A stretch of 32,503 nt of DNA from Rhodospirillales bacterium (GTDB taxonomy: Bacteria > Pseudomonadota > Alphaproteobacteria > Azospirillales > Azospirillaceae), in assembly GCA_003165295.1 (NCBI GenBank), contig PLTC01000121.1, positions 4,746 through 37,248 of the forward strand, read 5' to 3'. The notes beneath the pieces are model-generated. The model was given only the letters and a program-made list of their open reading frames with translations, did no database searches and had not been told where the DNA came from. The first letter of the stretch is position 1, and each line of letters opens with the position of its first letter. Below, piece by piece: positions 1 to 9,760 of this stretch. Position numbers and translations under genes: made by a program.

Positions 1-174
1 GAGCCCACAAAAACCCTTTCACTTCAATGACTCATCGCAACCTGGCGCACATAGGGCGAAGCTCCCACTGTGTCAATGACAGCGCCCGCCATGATGAAAC
101 CGGCCTGCCGGAATCCTCTTATCACACCCCGATAGTCGGTGCGAGGGACAGCGCGGCCCCGGCGGCGCGTGTCA

Positions 175-1077
175 TCACCGGGGCCGCCACAGCGACCAAC
201 TGAACAGCGCCAGCGCCATCCAGATGAAGCCGAAGGCGATTCCGTCTGCCCGGGTAAAGGCTTCGCCGTAACAGACCACCGCCAGCGCCAACTGGCAGCT
301 TGGCGCCACGTATTGCATCACGCCGATGGTGGACAGCTTGAGCCGGCGGTTACCGGTCATGAACAGGATCAACGGCACCGACGTCACCAGACCCGAAGCG
401 GCCAGCAACAGGTCGGCCCCGGCCGAGTGGCTGCCGAAACTGCCGGTGCCTTCGGCCCCCAACCATAAAAGATAGCCCAGCGCCGGCAGTGCCAGCAGCA
501 TGGTCTCCATCAACAAGCCGACCAGCGGGTCAATCCCGGCCTTCTTGCGCACCAGCGCGTAGAAGCCAAAGCTCACCCCCAGAAACAACCCCAACCACGG
601 GATCGTGCCGGCATCGATGACCAGCCCGAGCACGCCCACAAACGCCATGGCCACCGACAGAAGCTGAAGCCGGCTCAGCCGCTCGGCCAGGAACAACACC
701 CCGAGCAGCACATTGACCAGCGGGTTGATGTAGTAACCCAGGCTGACTTCGATCAGCCGGCCATGCACCACCGCCCACAGGAAAACCAGCCAGTTGGTGG
801 AAATCAGGAGCGCCGTGGTCAGGTACAGACCAATCCGCCGCAGATCGCCCGCAGCATCGACCACCTCCCGGACCGGACGCAGCACAAGCACCAGCGCAGT
901 CATCACCAGCACCGACCAGACCACCCGGTGGGCCAGCATCTCCAGGGGTGGAACATCGGCCAGCGCCTTGAAGTAGACCGGCATCAGTCCCCAAAGGAGA
1001 AAGGCCGAAAGCGCCGCCCCGCCGCCGATGAGGGCGGAGCGGTCGGAGGGCGGGTGCTCGTCTGTCGGTCGCGTCAT
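175..1077 (-). CDS. rarD: RarD-type EamA/DMT permease
   Basis: A 300-residue, very hydrophobic protein of the drug/metabolite transporter superfamily, inner membrane, about ten membrane segments expected. The N-terminal signature LLWGLMPVYFKAL followed by LAHRVVWSVL matches the RarD family (E. coli RarD is 296 residues); the repeated EamA half is visible near the C-terminus (STIGVMQYVAPSCQLALAV). The substrate of RarD proteins is not firmly known; the chloramphenicol-sensitivity label of the family is old. The reading frame stays open about 290 nt further upstream, but that part is Arg/Pro-rich and unlike the family. The start at 1077 is preceded by AGAGGG at a short spacing; an in-frame ATG at 1092 is the alternative. 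It is divergent from the histidine kinase gene and stands alone. Family assignment is confident, the exact start less so. Confidence 0.88.
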   Translation of the reverse strand: MTRPTDEHPPSDRSALIGGGAALSAFLLWGLMPVYFKALADVPPLEMLAHRVVWSVLVMTALVLVLRPVREVVDAAGDLRRIGLYLTTALLISTNWLVFLWAVVHGRLIEVSLGYYINPLVNVLLGVLFLAERLSRLQLLSVAMAFVGVLGLVIDAGTIPWLGLFLGVSFGFYALVRKKAGIDPLVGLLMETMLLALPALGYLLWLGAEGTGSFGSHSAGADLLLAASGLVTSVPLILFMTGNRRLKLSTIGVMQYVAPSCQLALAVVCYGEAFTRADGIAFGFIWMALALFSWSLWRPR

Positions 1078-1566
1078 CACCCTCTGTAACATCGCCGCAC
1101 CGGTCCCGACAGCCTCGCCTCGGCATGGCTGCCGCCAACGGCGCCGGGTAAGCCGGGCGCCCCCGCGCTGCGCCGAAAGCGGCGTGAGCGGAACAAAGAC
1201 CCCGCCCCGGAGCGCCCGGCGGTTCAAGGGCCACAAAGGCGGTACACCCCAGGATTTGGTGATCACATCCCGCCGCCTCGACCGGCACCCGATCGAGACC
1301 GGACCACCAGGATGGCAAGTTCTTTCCCAGCCCAGAGTCAATGTGCCGCACCCAAGCCCCCACAAATGCGCGTCAGCCGCAGTGAGAACCGCTGCTGTCG
1401 ACGCCCGCCGCTGTCGATGTCCGGCGCTTGACCCGGTTGCAGTCTTCGGTCATGGTTACTTTTGATCGTCAGGTCGCTATCGGTAGGGGTGATCGGTGGG
1501 CTGCGACATTGACCAATGGGCCGTCGCCTGCGTTCTTCTCAGCTATTGGGTCCCCAAAGAGGCACC
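1078..1566. other. intergenic region between rarD and the hybrid kinase
   Basis: About 490 nt between divergent genes. It must hold both promoters, but I see no box pair good enough to call. The part from 1314 to 1410 is one copy of a dispersed repeat described separately. The rest is GC-rich with open frames in several phases that look like chance. The last bases hold AAAGAGG at 1556-1562, the probable ribosome-binding site of the kinase. Confidence 0.6.
1314..1410 (-). repeat. dispersed ~100-bp repeat, copy A
   Basis: Read on the minus strand this copy contains, in order, CGCATTTGTGGGGGC, GGGTGCGGCACA, TTGACTCTGGGC and GAACTTGCC. The same blocks in the same order occur at 6750-6860 on the plus strand, with roughly three quarters of positions identical by eye over about 100 bp. 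Both copies are in intergenic DNA; neither has a convincing gene. It is a dispersed repeat of unknown type. Confidence 0.75.
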
Positions 1567-4500
1567 ATGACGGACCCCATCCTCACGGAGCCGGGTCGCG
1601 GTATGATGGAGTGGGGCCGGGCGGAAGACGGGTTGGCGATGAGCGACGAGTTTTTGTTTGCCGACGAAGCCGAAGAGGCGGTGCCGCCACCGGTCGAGGC
1701 TGTTCAGCCGGCGGTGCCCTGGCCGGTACTCATCGTCGATGATGACCCTTCGATTCACGCCGCGACCCGTATGGTGCTGCGGGGCGTGAGCTTCCAGGGC
1801 CGACCGTTGCACTGCCTGAGCGCCGTCTCGGCGGCGGAGGCGCGCGAGACCCTACGGGCACAGCCCGATATCGCGCTGGTGCTGCTTGATGTGGTCATGG
1901 AGTCCGACGACGCCGGCCTGCGGCTGGTTCATTTCATCCGTAATGATTTGGGAAACAAGCGCATACGGATCATTCTGCGCACCGGCCAGCCCGGGCAGGC
2001 GCCCGAGCGCGATGTCATCCTCAACTACGATATTAACGACTACAAGTCGAAGACCGAGCTGACCACCCAGAAGTTGTTTACCTCGGTGGTCGCGGCCTTG
2101 CGTGGGTTTGAAGATATTTCGGCCATCGAAGAACATCGGCAGGGCGTGGAACGGGTCCTGCGGGCTTCGGCGGTGCTTTTTGGCAAACGTGGCCTCGCCG
2201 AGTTCTCCAGGGGCGTGGTGGCCGAACTGGCTGACATGCTGAAGGGGGGCGAGGGCTCGCTGCTGTGTTGTCGAAGTGCCTGCGTCGACTCGAGATTCGG
2301 TGATCAGTTGATGGTACTGGCCGGCAGCGGGCTTTTTGCCGGCCTTACCGGACGACCGGTTCGTAATTTTCTTCCGGTGGAGATTCGCCGGCTCCTGGAT
2401 CAGGCGCTGTCCGAGCGCCGGAGCCGGATCGAGGGCGAGCATTGTGTGCTCGTCTTTCCGTCCTCCACCCATCACCAGACCGCCTTTTATCTGAAGGTTC
2501 CGGTTTCGGGGGAGCTCGGACATCGTCGGCTGCTGGATCTGCTGTCGGTTCAGATCGGTGTCGGCCTTGACAATGCCCATCTTTATGACGAGCTGGCCGG
2601 GTTGAACCGCAACCTGGAATCCCAGGTGCTCGAGCGAACCGAGGAGGCACGGACGGCAACCGCGGTGGCCGAGGCGGCGCGTGCCGAGGCCGAAGCCGCA
2701 AACCGCGCCAAGTCGCTGTTTCTGGCCACTATGAGCCATGAGATCCGCACGCCCATGAACGGTGTGCAGGGCATGTTGGAAGTTCTTGAATACACGCCAC
2801 TGACTCCGGACCAGCGTGAACTGATCCGGGTGGTTCGCGAGTCGGCCGGGGCTTTGCTGACCATTATCAATGACATCCTCGATTTTTCAAAGATCGAGGC
2901 GGGAAAGCTGGAACTGGAGCGGGTTCCGGTGGCCTTGGATTCGCTGGTTGAGGGCGTTGCGGAAACGCTGGCGCCCGGCGCCCATAAGAAGGGGCTGGAT
3001 CTCCATGTGGGGATCGATCCGGCGTTGCCGGTCCCTGTGATGGCGGACCCGGTCCGGTTGCGCCAGATTCTGTTCAACATCGCCGGCAACGCGGTGAAGT
3101 TTACCGACAGCGGCTCGGTGACGGTGCGTGCCGACCTGGACTCGCTCTCGGAAAACCGGGCGACGATTCGTCTCACCGTCACCGATACCGGCATCGGTCT
3201 CTCTGAAGAGGCGAGGCGGCGGTTGTTCCAGCCGTTCAGCCAGGCCGAGGCATCGACCGCCCGCCGCTTTGGTGGTACCGGCCTTGGCCTGTCGATCTGC
3301 CGGCGGCTCGCCGAACTGATGGGCGGCGAGATGGGCGTCGACAGTGAGCCTGGCCGGGGCGCGACCTTTTGGTTCCGATGCCATCTGGAGCCGGCGCCGG
3401 GCGCCGCGCCCCTGGCCGGAAGCGGTCCCCGACTGGACGGTGTGCGGATTCTGGTGGTCGGAGGCAACGGCGGCCAGCGGGCGATGCTGGTCAGGATGCT
3501 GGCGGTTGCCGGGGCTCATGTGACGACGGCGGTAACGATGGCCGAGGGCGAGACGCTGGTGGCCTACGGCGGTGCCGCGACCCGGCCCGACGTGGTGGTG
3601 GCCGATGCCGGCGGCAGCGAAGGTGTCCTCGACGAGTTCCGGAGCCGGCGGGGACTGGCGGTTTTGCCACTGGTTCTGACGGTGCGGCACCCCCAACGGG
3701 TGGAAACGGCGGCCGACGGCTCCAGGCCGGTGGTGGTGGCGCAACCGATCAGACGAACCCAGTTGCTGCAAGCGGTGCTGACGGCGACCGGAAGAACGCC
3801 GGCCGGCGCGAGGCAATCGGCCCCGGCGGACGCCACAGGCCTGATGTCGCACCCGGCGGTGGTCCCGAGCGTTGAGGAGGCGGAGCGGAACCGGCGCCTG
3901 ATCCTGGTCGCCGAGGACCATCCGGTCAACCGTCAGGTGTTGCGGCGCCAGTTGGAACTGCTGGGCTACGCCGCCGAGGTGGTGGAGAACGGCCGGCAGG
4001 CGCTGGCGGCCTGGCGCACCGGGCGCTTTTCTCTGGTGCTGACCGACTGCCAGATGCCGGATATGGATGGCTATGCCCTGGCCAGGGAGATTCGCCGCGC
4101 CGAACGGGGGAGCGGCCGGCGCATTCCGATTGTGGCCGTCACTGCCGGTGTCATGACCGAAGATATTCAGCATTGTCTCGCCGCGGGCATGGATGCCTGT
4201 CTGGCCAAGCCCCTGGAAATTGAGGCCCTCCGGCACGAACTCCAACGGTTCCTGCCCGCCAGGGTCAATGGCGTGCCTGCCGCAACCCCGGCGGCGGCGG
4301 TCGCGACCGCCGCCGCGGAGCCGCCGTTTGACCGGGCGGCGCTGGCATGCCTGTTCGGGGAGGATGAGTCGCTGATCGGACAACTGGTCACCGAGTACCT
4401 GTCGTGCAACCGGCGCATCGAACAAGAATTGATCGAAGCGCTGGAGCGTCGCGACTGGGAAGAAGTCCGGCAGGCCGGGCACAAGCTGGCGGGTTCGTCG

Positions 4501-4650
4501 CGGATGGTCGGCGCCCGCAAGCTGGCCGATCTGGGCAGTGCCGTTGAACAGGCGGTGCAGAGGCGCGATCTTTACGGCGCGGAACGATGGGCGACCGACG
4601 CCCTGGCCGAGGTGCGGCGCGTCGCCGAATACGTCGCCCCGGTCGGCTGA
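1567..4650 (+). CDS. hybrid histidine kinase REC-DUF3369-HisKA-HATPase-REC-REC-HPt
   Basis: A 1027-residue cytoplasmic phosphorelay kinase with no membrane segment. Order from the chosen start: receiver 1 (about 54-180, VLIVDDDPS, phospho-acceptor Asp 108, [10 protein letters not shown]); a DUF3369-like sensor region (about 190-345); a coiled coil rich in Ala/Glu (about 345-385); HisKA with His 391 in [10 protein letters not shown]; HATPase with [16 protein letters not shown] and GGTGLGLSI; a degenerate second receiver (about 625-740) lacking the acidic pocket and the usual Lys; an intact third receiver (AEDHPVNR, Asp 827 in [11 protein letters not shown], Lys 881 in AKPL); and a C-terminal HPt with His 972 in [13 protein letters not shown]. 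It can in principle run a complete His-Asp-His relay, but no DNA-binding output or partner regulator is adjacent. The start at 1567 follows AAAGAGG at 4 nt; 1639 is an alternative. Its signal is unknown. Confidence 0.9.
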   Translation: MTDPILTEPGRGMMEWGRAEDGLAMSDEFLFADEAEEAVPPPVEAVQPAVPWPVLIVDDDPSIHAATRMVLRGVSFQGRPLHCLSAVSAAEARETLRAQPDIALVLLDVVMESDDAGLRLVHFIRNDLGNKRIRIILRTGQPGQAPERDVILNYDINDYKSKTELTTQKLFTSVVAALRGFEDISAIEEHRQGVERVLRASAVLFGKRGLAEFSRGVVAELADMLKGGEGSLLCCRSACVDSRFGDQLMVLAGSGLFAGLTGRPVRNFLPVEIRRLLDQALSERRSRIEGEHCVLVFPSSTHHQTAFYLKVPVSGELGHRRLLDLLSVQIGVGLDNAHLYDELAGLNRNLESQVLERTEEARTATAVAEAARAEAEAANRAKSLFLATMSHEIRTPMNGVQGMLEVLEYTPLTPDQRELIRVVRESAGALLTIINDILDFSKIEAGKLELERVPVALDSLVEGVAETLAPGAHKKGLDLHVGIDPALPVPVMADPVRLRQILFNIAGNAVKFTDSGSVTVRADLDSLSENRATIRLTVTDTGIGLSEEARRRLFQPFSQAEASTARRFGGTGLGLSICRRLAELMGGEMGVDSEPGRGATFWFRCHLEPAPGAAPLAGSGPRLDGVRILVVGGNGGQRAMLVRMLAVAGAHVTTAVTMAEGETLVAYGGAATRPDVVVADAGGSEGVLDEFRSRRGLAVLPLVLTVRHPQRVETAADGSRPVVVAQPIRRTQLLQAVLTATGRTPAGARQSAPADATGLMSHPAVVPSVEEAERNRRLILVAEDHPVNRQVLRRQLELLGYAAEVVENGRQALAAWRTGRFSLVLTDCQMPDMDGYALAREIRRAERGSGRRIPIVAVTAGVMTEDIQHCLAAGMDACLAKPLEIEALRHELQRFLPARVNGVPAATPAAAVATAAAEPPFDRAALACLFGEDESLIGQLVTEYLSCNRRIEQELIEALERRDWEEVRQAGHKLAGSSRMVGARKLADLGSAVEQAVQRRDLYGAERWATDALAEVRRVAEYVAPVG

Positions 4651-4670
4651 GGACAGCGCCCGCGCCGGCC

Positions 4671-6686
4671 TCAGGTCCCGGTTTCCAAAGACCGTAGGCC
4701 ATTGGCAGGGTCCACCGGCAACGTCCCCGGGTGCCCGATATCCCGGCCTGGCACCTGATATTCCGGAACGATGTCGCACAGAATCGCCATGATCCTGGTG
4801 CGATCGTTGGCGAGCGCCGCCCCTTCCAGGTCGTGGAGCGCGCGGTTCAGCAGGGCGTAGTCAATCACCCGCGGCGAGGCCAGGTACACGCCGTCGGCCT
4901 CGGTCCGCGACGGCTGCTCTGCGGCGTACAGAATTTCCTCGAACAGCTTTTCGCCCGGACGCAGCCCGACGAACTGGATCTTCACGTCAATATCCGGCTT
5001 GAACCCGGACAGCCGGATCATCTGGCGGGCCAGATCGACGATGCGAACCGGCTCGCCCATGTCCAGGACCAGGATGCGTCCGCGTTCGTCGGGATGGGCG
5101 ACGCCGTGCGCCGACGCCTGGAGCACCAGTTCCACCGCCTCGCGGACGGTCATGAAATAGCGCCGCATCTCGGGATCGGTGACGGTCAGCGGTCCGCCCC
5201 GGGCGAGCTGGCGCTGGAACAACGGGACCACCGAACCGCTGGACCCCAGCACATTGCCGAAGCGGACCGTAACAAAACGGGTGGGTGCCGGCGCGCCGGC
5301 GGCGACCGCCCGGACCGCCAGGGTGTCGAGGGCCTGACAATAGGCTTCGGCGATGCGCTTGCAGGCACCCATGACGCTGGACGGCCGCACCGCCTTGTCG
5401 GTGGAGATCAGCACCATGGCCTGGACCCCAACGGTACGGGCGGCATCGGCAATGTTGCGGGTGCCGATGACGTTGGTCAGCACGCCCTCGTCGGGGCAAC
5501 TCTCGACCAGCGGCACATGCTTGAGCGCGGCGGCATGGAATACCAGTTCGGGTCGCTGCCGGCGAAAGAGCCGCATGATCGGCTCGCGGTTGCGAACGTC
5601 AGCCAGTATCGCGGCGATTTCGATGTCGGGGAAGTTTTCCCGAAGTTCCAGGTCGATGGTGTACAGATTGAACTCGCCGTGGTCGACCAGCACCAGCGCC
5701 GCCGGCCGCAGCGCCGCGATCTGGCGACTGAGTTCGCTGCCGATGGTGCCACCGGCCCCGGTGACCAGCACCCGCCGTCCGGCAATCAGACCGGTGATGG
5801 CGGAGCGGTTGAGCGCCGCCTGAGGCCGGCCGAGCAGGTCTTCGATGGCGATCGGCCGCAATTCGATCTTGCCTTCGCTCAGCGCCTCCTTGAATTCGGT
5901 CAGTCGGGGCAACCGGGTCAGGGGCAAACCCAGCGCCTCGGCCTGGTCAAGCAATCGCCGCACCATGCCGGCGTCCAGTTCGGGCTGGCTTTTGGTCAGG
6001 ATCAGCCGTTGGGGTCGCAGGCCACGCTGACCCAGCGCCTCCACCACCGCCTCCAGCTGGTCGATCTCGCCCAACACCGGCACGCCGCGGATGTCGCGGC
6101 CGACCCGGCGGCCCTTCTCGTCGAGCACACCCACCACCCGGTAGGGCGCATGGGAATCGTTGTCGAGGGAGCGGATGAACAGTGCCGCTTCTTCGCCGAC
6201 CCCGATCAGCAACACCGGGATCACCCCATGCCCGTTTTCGAGCGGCCGCCGCGCCAGCCGCTGGTCCTTGAACAACCGGTAGCCGAAGCGTGGACCGCCC
6301 AGCACCGCCAGCAACACCAGCCACAGGATCAGCGGCACCGAGCGCGGCATCGGCTCCATCGGCGGACTCAGCGGCACCAGCATGGCCACACCGGTCACCA
6401 GGGCGCCAAACAGCAGCGCCGACACCGACACCGCCTTGACCAGCTGGACCATGTCCGGCGCCGACGCGTAGCGCCAGATGCCGCGATAAAGGCCGAACAG
6501 CCGAAACGTCACCGCCGCGACCACGACCGCCACCGGAACGCCGGCAACCAGCACCGGTCGGTAGAGGTCGAAAGCGTCGTCACCGACCCGCAGATACAGG
6601 GCGAGAACGACGGCCACCGCGGTCATGACCAGATCATGAAGGTAGACGAAGGTGGATCGGCCGACGACGAAAGGTCCAAAGTTCAT
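4671..6686 (-). CDS. FlaA1/CapD/WbpM-type nucleotide-sugar 4,6-dehydratase
   Basis: A 671-residue membrane-anchored nucleoside-diphosphate-sugar dehydratase/epimerase of polysaccharide biosynthesis. About four hydrophobic segments lie in residues 13-130, a first nucleotide-binding fold (VLLIGVGEEA) about 157-250, and the catalytic short-chain dehydrogenase domain from about 303. That domain has the NAD(P) motif TGAGGTIGSELS (309-320), ADVRN, HAAALKHVP, ISTDKAV (427-433) and MGACKR (439-444), where Met replaces the usual catalytic Tyr as is normal in the long FlaA1/WbpM group. RFGNVLGSSGSVVP and GLRPGEKLFEE are further hallmarks. The likely substrate is UDP-GlcNAc, but this cannot be read from sequence. 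The start is set by GGGGAGAG upstream of the ATG at 6686. It converges on the kinase gene with a 20-nt gap and has no glycosyltransferase neighbours, so it is an isolated gene rather than part of a capsule cluster. Confidence 0.92.
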   Translation of the reverse strand: MNFGPFVVGRSTFVYLHDLVMTAVAVVLALYLRVGDDAFDLYRPVLVAGVPVAVVVAAVTFRLFGLYRGIWRYASAPDMVQLVKAVSVSALLFGALVTGVAMLVPLSPPMEPMPRSVPLILWLVLLAVLGGPRFGYRLFKDQRLARRPLENGHGVIPVLLIGVGEEAALFIRSLDNDSHAPYRVVGVLDEKGRRVGRDIRGVPVLGEIDQLEAVVEALGQRGLRPQRLILTKSQPELDAGMVRRLLDQAEALGLPLTRLPRLTEFKEALSEGKIELRPIAIEDLLGRPQAALNRSAITGLIAGRRVLVTGAGGTIGSELSRQIAALRPAALVLVDHGEFNLYTIDLELRENFPDIEIAAILADVRNREPIMRLFRRQRPELVFHAAALKHVPLVESCPDEGVLTNVIGTRNIADAARTVGVQAMVLISTDKAVRPSSVMGACKRIAEAYCQALDTLAVRAVAAGAPAPTRFVTVRFGNVLGSSGSVVPLFQRQLARGGPLTVTDPEMRRYFMTVREAVELVLQASAHGVAHPDERGRILVLDMGEPVRIVDLARQMIRLSGFKPDIDVKIQFVGLRPGEKLFEEILYAAEQPSRTEADGVYLASPRVIDYALLNRALHDLEGAALANDRTRIMAILCDIVPEYQVPGRDIGHPGTLPVDPANGLRSLETGT

Positions 6687-7038
6687 GCGCGCTCTCCCCA
6701 GGGCGAAGCTTTGACCGATTTGGCGGCGGCATGCAAGCCGGGGGACAGCCGGGGGCGATGGCCGCAGCGGTTTCCGATGCGGCCGAATCGCATTTGCGGT
6801 GGGGCGGGTGCGACACTTTGACTCTGGGCCGATTGACTCTGGGCCGAGACGGAACCTGCCGCGGGGCAACCGGCTCCCGAGTCGACGCCGGAATGAAAAC
6901 GCCGGAACACCTGCTGACCGAATTGCGAGGAGTTGCTCCGGTGGTCACGTTACCGGCGTCGTCAAGGTTGCGGGCGGCGACAGCGGTAAACAGGACTTCC
7001 GGCCGCCTGCCGGGAAGCCGCACCGGAAGAGAAACGCC
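6687..7038. other. intergenic region upstream of the flaA1-type gene
   Basis: About 350 nt between the dehydratase and phosphoglycerate kinase genes, both on the minus strand. It holds repeat copy B (6750-6860) with its internal 15-bp tandem duplication. The remaining part, 6861-7038, shows no convincing gene, terminator or promoter; its open frames are chance frames in GC-rich DNA. Confidence 0.6.
6750..6860 (+). repeat. dispersed ~100-bp repeat, copy B with tandem duplication
   Basis: Second copy of the repeat at 1314-1410, here on the plus strand. It shares CGCATTTG, GGGTGCG, TTGACTCTGGGC and GGAACCTGCC blocks in the same order. Unlike copy A it has an exact 15-bp tandem duplication, TTGACTCTGGGCCGA at 6818-6832 and again at 6833-6847. 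It starts about 65 nt upstream of the dehydratase start and points away from that gene, the opposite of copy A relative to rarD. Confidence 0.75.
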
Positions 7039-8265
7039 TCATGACGAGGGCCGGACACCGCCCCGGCCGCCGTGCCAGCCCAGGACCGCTATGCCCGGCA
7101 GTTCCTTGCCCTCCAGCCACTCCAGGAAGGCGCCGCCAGCAGTGGAAACGTAGCTGAAATCGCCGACCACCCCGGCATGACCCAAGGCGGCCACGGTATC
7201 GCCGCCACCGGCCACGCTCAAAAGCACCCGGTCCCGGGTCAGCTTCGCCACGCTTCGCGCGACGGCGTTGGTACCCTGATCGAACGGTGCGATTTCAAAG
7301 GCGCCCAGGGGTCCGTTCCACAGCACCGTCTTGCAGGCGGCCAGCTCCTTGCAAATCAGCGTCACCGAGGCCGGCCCGATATCCAGCATCATGGCCTCGG
7401 CCGGAACCGCGTTGACCGGCACCACCTGGCTCTCGGCGCCTGCCTTGAACTCGGTCGCAACCACGGCGTCCACCGGCAGGATCAGCGTGCATCCCGAATC
7501 TTTGGCCACGGCAGCAATCCGTTGTGCCTGCCCGGCCATCTCCCGCTCGCACAGGCTTTTGCCCACGGCAACGCCCTGGGCAAAAAGGAAGGTGTTGGCC
7601 ATGCCGCCGCCCAGCACCAGCCGGTCGACGCGCCGGACCAGATTGCCCAGCAGCTCAAGCTTGGTGGAAATTTTGGCGCCACCGATCACCGCCGCCACCG
7701 GCCGTTCCGGCTTTTCCAGCGCCCGGCCAAGCGCATCCAGTTCGGCCTGCACCAACCGGCCCGCGGCGGCCGGCAACAACCGCGCCACCGCCTCGATCGA
7801 GGCATGGGCGCGGTGGGCACAGGAAAAGGCGTCGTTGACGTAAATATCGCCCAGTTCGGCCAGCGCCATGGCGAAACGCCGGTCGTTCTTCTCTTCGCCC
7901 TCGTGGAAGCGCAGATTTTCCAGGAGGATCACGTCGCCCGGGCGGGCACGGCTGATGGCCACCTTGGCCCGGGGACCGATGCAGTCCTCGGCAAACGTCA
8001 CCGGCCGGCCCACGGCCCGCTCCAGCGCCGCGACCACCTGTCGCAGAGAGTTGGCAACATCCGGTCCGCCTTTGGGCCGACCGAAATGGGACATGACCAC
8101 CACTTTGGCGCCCTTGCCGGCCAACTCGGTCAGGGTCGGCCCCAGTCGGTCGATGCGAGTCGAATCCGTCACCAGCCCGTCCTTAACCGGCACGTTCAGG
8201 TCGCCACGGACCAGCACGATTCTGCCGGTCACATCAAGATCATCAAGAGATCTGAATTGGGTCAT
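7039..8265 (-). CDS. pgk: phosphoglycerate kinase
   Basis: A 408-residue cytosolic glycolytic/gluconeogenic enzyme that transfers phosphate between 1,3-bisphosphoglycerate and ADP. Length fits the family (about 390-415). Substrate-binding motifs are visible: [10 protein letters not shown] near residue 17, [37 protein letters not shown], and the nucleotide-binding stretch [31 protein letters not shown] and [10 protein letters not shown] complete the set. The C-terminus [19 protein letters not shown] is canonical. The frame runs on 44 codons upstream into an Arg/Lys-rich stretch, but the family alignment starts at the ATG at 8265. No gap or fba gene is adjacent, so this copy sits apart from a classical glycolytic cluster. 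Confidence 0.97.
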   Translation of the reverse strand: MTQFRSLDDLDVTGRIVLVRGDLNVPVKDGLVTDSTRIDRLGPTLTELAGKGAKVVVMSHFGRPKGGPDVANSLRQVVAALERAVGRPVTFAEDCIGPRAKVAISRARPGDVILLENLRFHEGEEKNDRRFAMALAELGDIYVNDAFSCAHRAHASIEAVARLLPAAAGRLVQAELDALGRALEKPERPVAAVIGGAKISTKLELLGNLVRRVDRLVLGGGMANTFLFAQGVAVGKSLCEREMAGQAQRIAAVAKDSGCTLILPVDAVVATEFKAGAESQVVPVNAVPAEAMMLDIGPASVTLICKELAACKTVLWNGPLGAFEIAPFDQGTNAVARSVAKLTRDRVLLSVAGGGDTVAALGHAGVVGDFSYVSTAGGAFLEWLEGKELPGIAVLGWHGGRGGVRPSS

Positions 8266-8464
8266 TCCGCGGTTCCGCTTTCTTGATTTGCCCTGCATTT
8301 GCCCTGTCGGCGGGAAACGCCGCACGGGACGGCCACGCACCCTCGCCCCGGGCCGGCCGCGCTTCCCCTTCCGGCGTCGTTTTTTCCAGCCAATCACATG
8401 CGTAGGTAAGATTCAACCGCAGCGAACCCCGGACCCAACACCGTCCCGCCGCCCTGCCCGCGAC

Positions 8465-8818
8465 TCACGGCGCCACCGCACCCGCCGCCATCAGAGCCGC
8501 CTGCACCGCCGCCGGGTCGACGAACCAGCCAGCCACCTGACTTGCCACTGCCAGCGCCGCCGCCTCGTCCCAGCGGGTAAAGTGCCCGGCGAACAAACGA
8601 TCGCTCATGGTCACCGCCACCACCATCGCGGTCAACGAACACAGGAACAACAGCCCGTTAAAGGTGGCGAGAACCAGCCCGGACGGCGCCGTCGACGCCA
8701 TCAACAGCGACAGCGCCACCGCCATGCCGAAGCGAATCAGGCTGTAGCGATTGAGCGTCGCGAAATCGGGCTGCGGTCCGTTGCGGATCGAGCCTTGAGG
8801 TGAAGGCAATTTTTCCAT
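8465..8818 (-). CDS. small membrane protein of unknown function
   Basis: A 117-residue protein I do not recognise. After a polar N-terminus of about 30 residues it has hydrophobic stretches at about 31-50 ([12 protein letters not shown]), 52-72 ([22 protein letters not shown]) and a weaker C-terminal one (ALMAAGAVA), so two or three membrane segments are likely. There is no signal peptide cleavage site and no known motif. The start at 8818 is supported by GAGGA six or so bases upstream. It lies about 200 nt upstream of pgk on the same strand and divergent from rdgB. Coding is supported by the hydrophobic pattern and the ribosome-binding site, not by a family match. Confidence 0.6.
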   Translation of the reverse strand: MEKLPSPQGSIRNGPQPDFATLNRYSLIRFGMAVALSLLMASTAPSGLVLATFNGLLFLCSLTAMVVAVTMSDRLFAGHFTRWDEAAALAVASQVAGWFVDPAAVQAALMAAGAVAP

Positions 8819-9130
8819 GGCTGTCCTCATCAGCGAGCAACAGTGGAACCAAATCCGGCCCATCCGGGCCCGCATTCCCGAAACCCGGCACCGGCGCCGG
8901 ACCCGACCGACTCAGCATCCGGCAACAAAAATGTGTATCCGCCGGTGCTGTCGTGCAAGGTCTTTCCCGCCCGACCGTTCCTACCCGGTCTCGCCCTCCC
9001 TGGGTCAACGGCACGACGGATGGCAGTAGCGGGGGTAACCACACAGCAGAGGGTTACGGCAGGGCTGCGGACCGGCCGGACGGCGTGTTACGATTTGCCC
9101 GTCTTCGACCGTTCCCCTTCACCGATCCCC
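8819..9130. other. intergenic region between the small membrane gene and rdgB
   Basis: About 310 nt between divergent genes. It holds the ribosome-binding site of the minus-strand gene and short GC palindromes. No promoter pair stands out; the plus-strand frame through here joins rdgB but has no resemblance to the family and is taken as non-coding. Confidence 0.5.
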
Positions 9131-9760
9131 ATGGATGCCCCGAGCCCGATGTCCGTCCCCTCACCGCGCCGGTTTTTCGGCGACACCCTGGTCATCGCCA
9201 GTCATAACCGGGGCAAGGTCGGTGAAATCGCCGACCTGCTGCGCACCCACGTCCCGAACTTCCGTTCGGCCGCCGAGTTGGGTCTGGCCGAACCCGAGGA
9301 GACCGGCGCCAGCTTTGCCGCCAACGCCGAACTCAAGGCACGCGCGGCCGCCGCCGGCGGTATCATCGCGCTCGCCGACGACAGCGGCCTTTCGGTATCG
9401 GCACTGGGCGGCCGGCCGGGCATCCACTCGGCCCGCTGGGGCGGCCCCGGGCGTGACTTCCTGGTGGCCATGACCCGGGTCAACGAGGCGTTGGGCACCG
9501 CCCCCGACCGTTCCGCCGCCTTCGTTTGCGCCCTGTCCCTGGCCTGGCCCGACGGTCATTGCGAGACCGTCGAGGGCCGGATCACCGGGACCCTGGTGTG
9601 GCCGCCGCGCGGCGATCACGGCTTCGGCTACGACCCGATCTTTGTCCCCGACGGTCACCACCTGACCTTCGGCGAATTGCCGCCGGCCACCAAACACGCC
9701 ATCAGCCACCGCGCCGACGCCTTCCGACAGCTCGTGGCCCGGTGCTTCGGCCGACCATGA
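9131..9760 (+). CDS. rdgB: XTP/dITP diphosphatase (Ham1/RdgB)
   Basis: A 209-residue cytosolic pyrophosphatase that removes non-canonical purine nucleotides (dITP, XTP) from the pool. Family signatures are complete: [13 protein letters not shown] near the N-terminus, [19 protein letters not shown], the metal site [23 protein letters not shown], and the specificity segment [15 protein letters not shown] followed by the C-terminal [11 protein letters not shown]. The family start is near residue 13-18, so either the ATG at 9131 or the in-frame ATG at 9149 is right; neither has a clear Shine-Dalgarno. The stop overlaps the hemW start (ATGA), a common alphaproteobacterial pairing that implies translational coupling. 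Confidence 0.95.
   Translation: MDAPSPMSVPSPRRFFGDTLVIASHNRGKVGEIADLLRTHVPNFRSAAELGLAEPEETGASFAANAELKARAAAAGGIIALADDSGLSVSALGGRPGIHSARWGGPGRDFLVAMTRVNEALGTAPDRSAAFVCALSLAWPDGHCETVEGRITGTLVWPPRGDHGFGYDPIFVPDGHHLTFGELPPATKHAISHRADAFRQLVARCFGRP

Noticed and set aside
2887-4779. 630-codon open frame antisense to the hybrid kinase
   Set aside because: Same GC effect; the sense strand encodes all expected kinase, receiver and HPt motifs.
4731-6821. 696-codon open frame antisense to the FlaA1-type gene
   Set aside because: Composition is His/Gln/Asp/Arg-rich and low-complexity; the minus strand encodes a complete dehydratase.
6818-6847. TTGACT in the dispersed repeat as a -35 promoter box
   Set aside because: No -10 at the right spacing in either copy, and in copy B it would point away from the nearest start and against pgk.
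8843-9130. 96-codon N-terminal extension of RdgB
   Set aside because: The extension has no similarity to the family and no domain character; the family begins near residues 13-18 of the chosen start.
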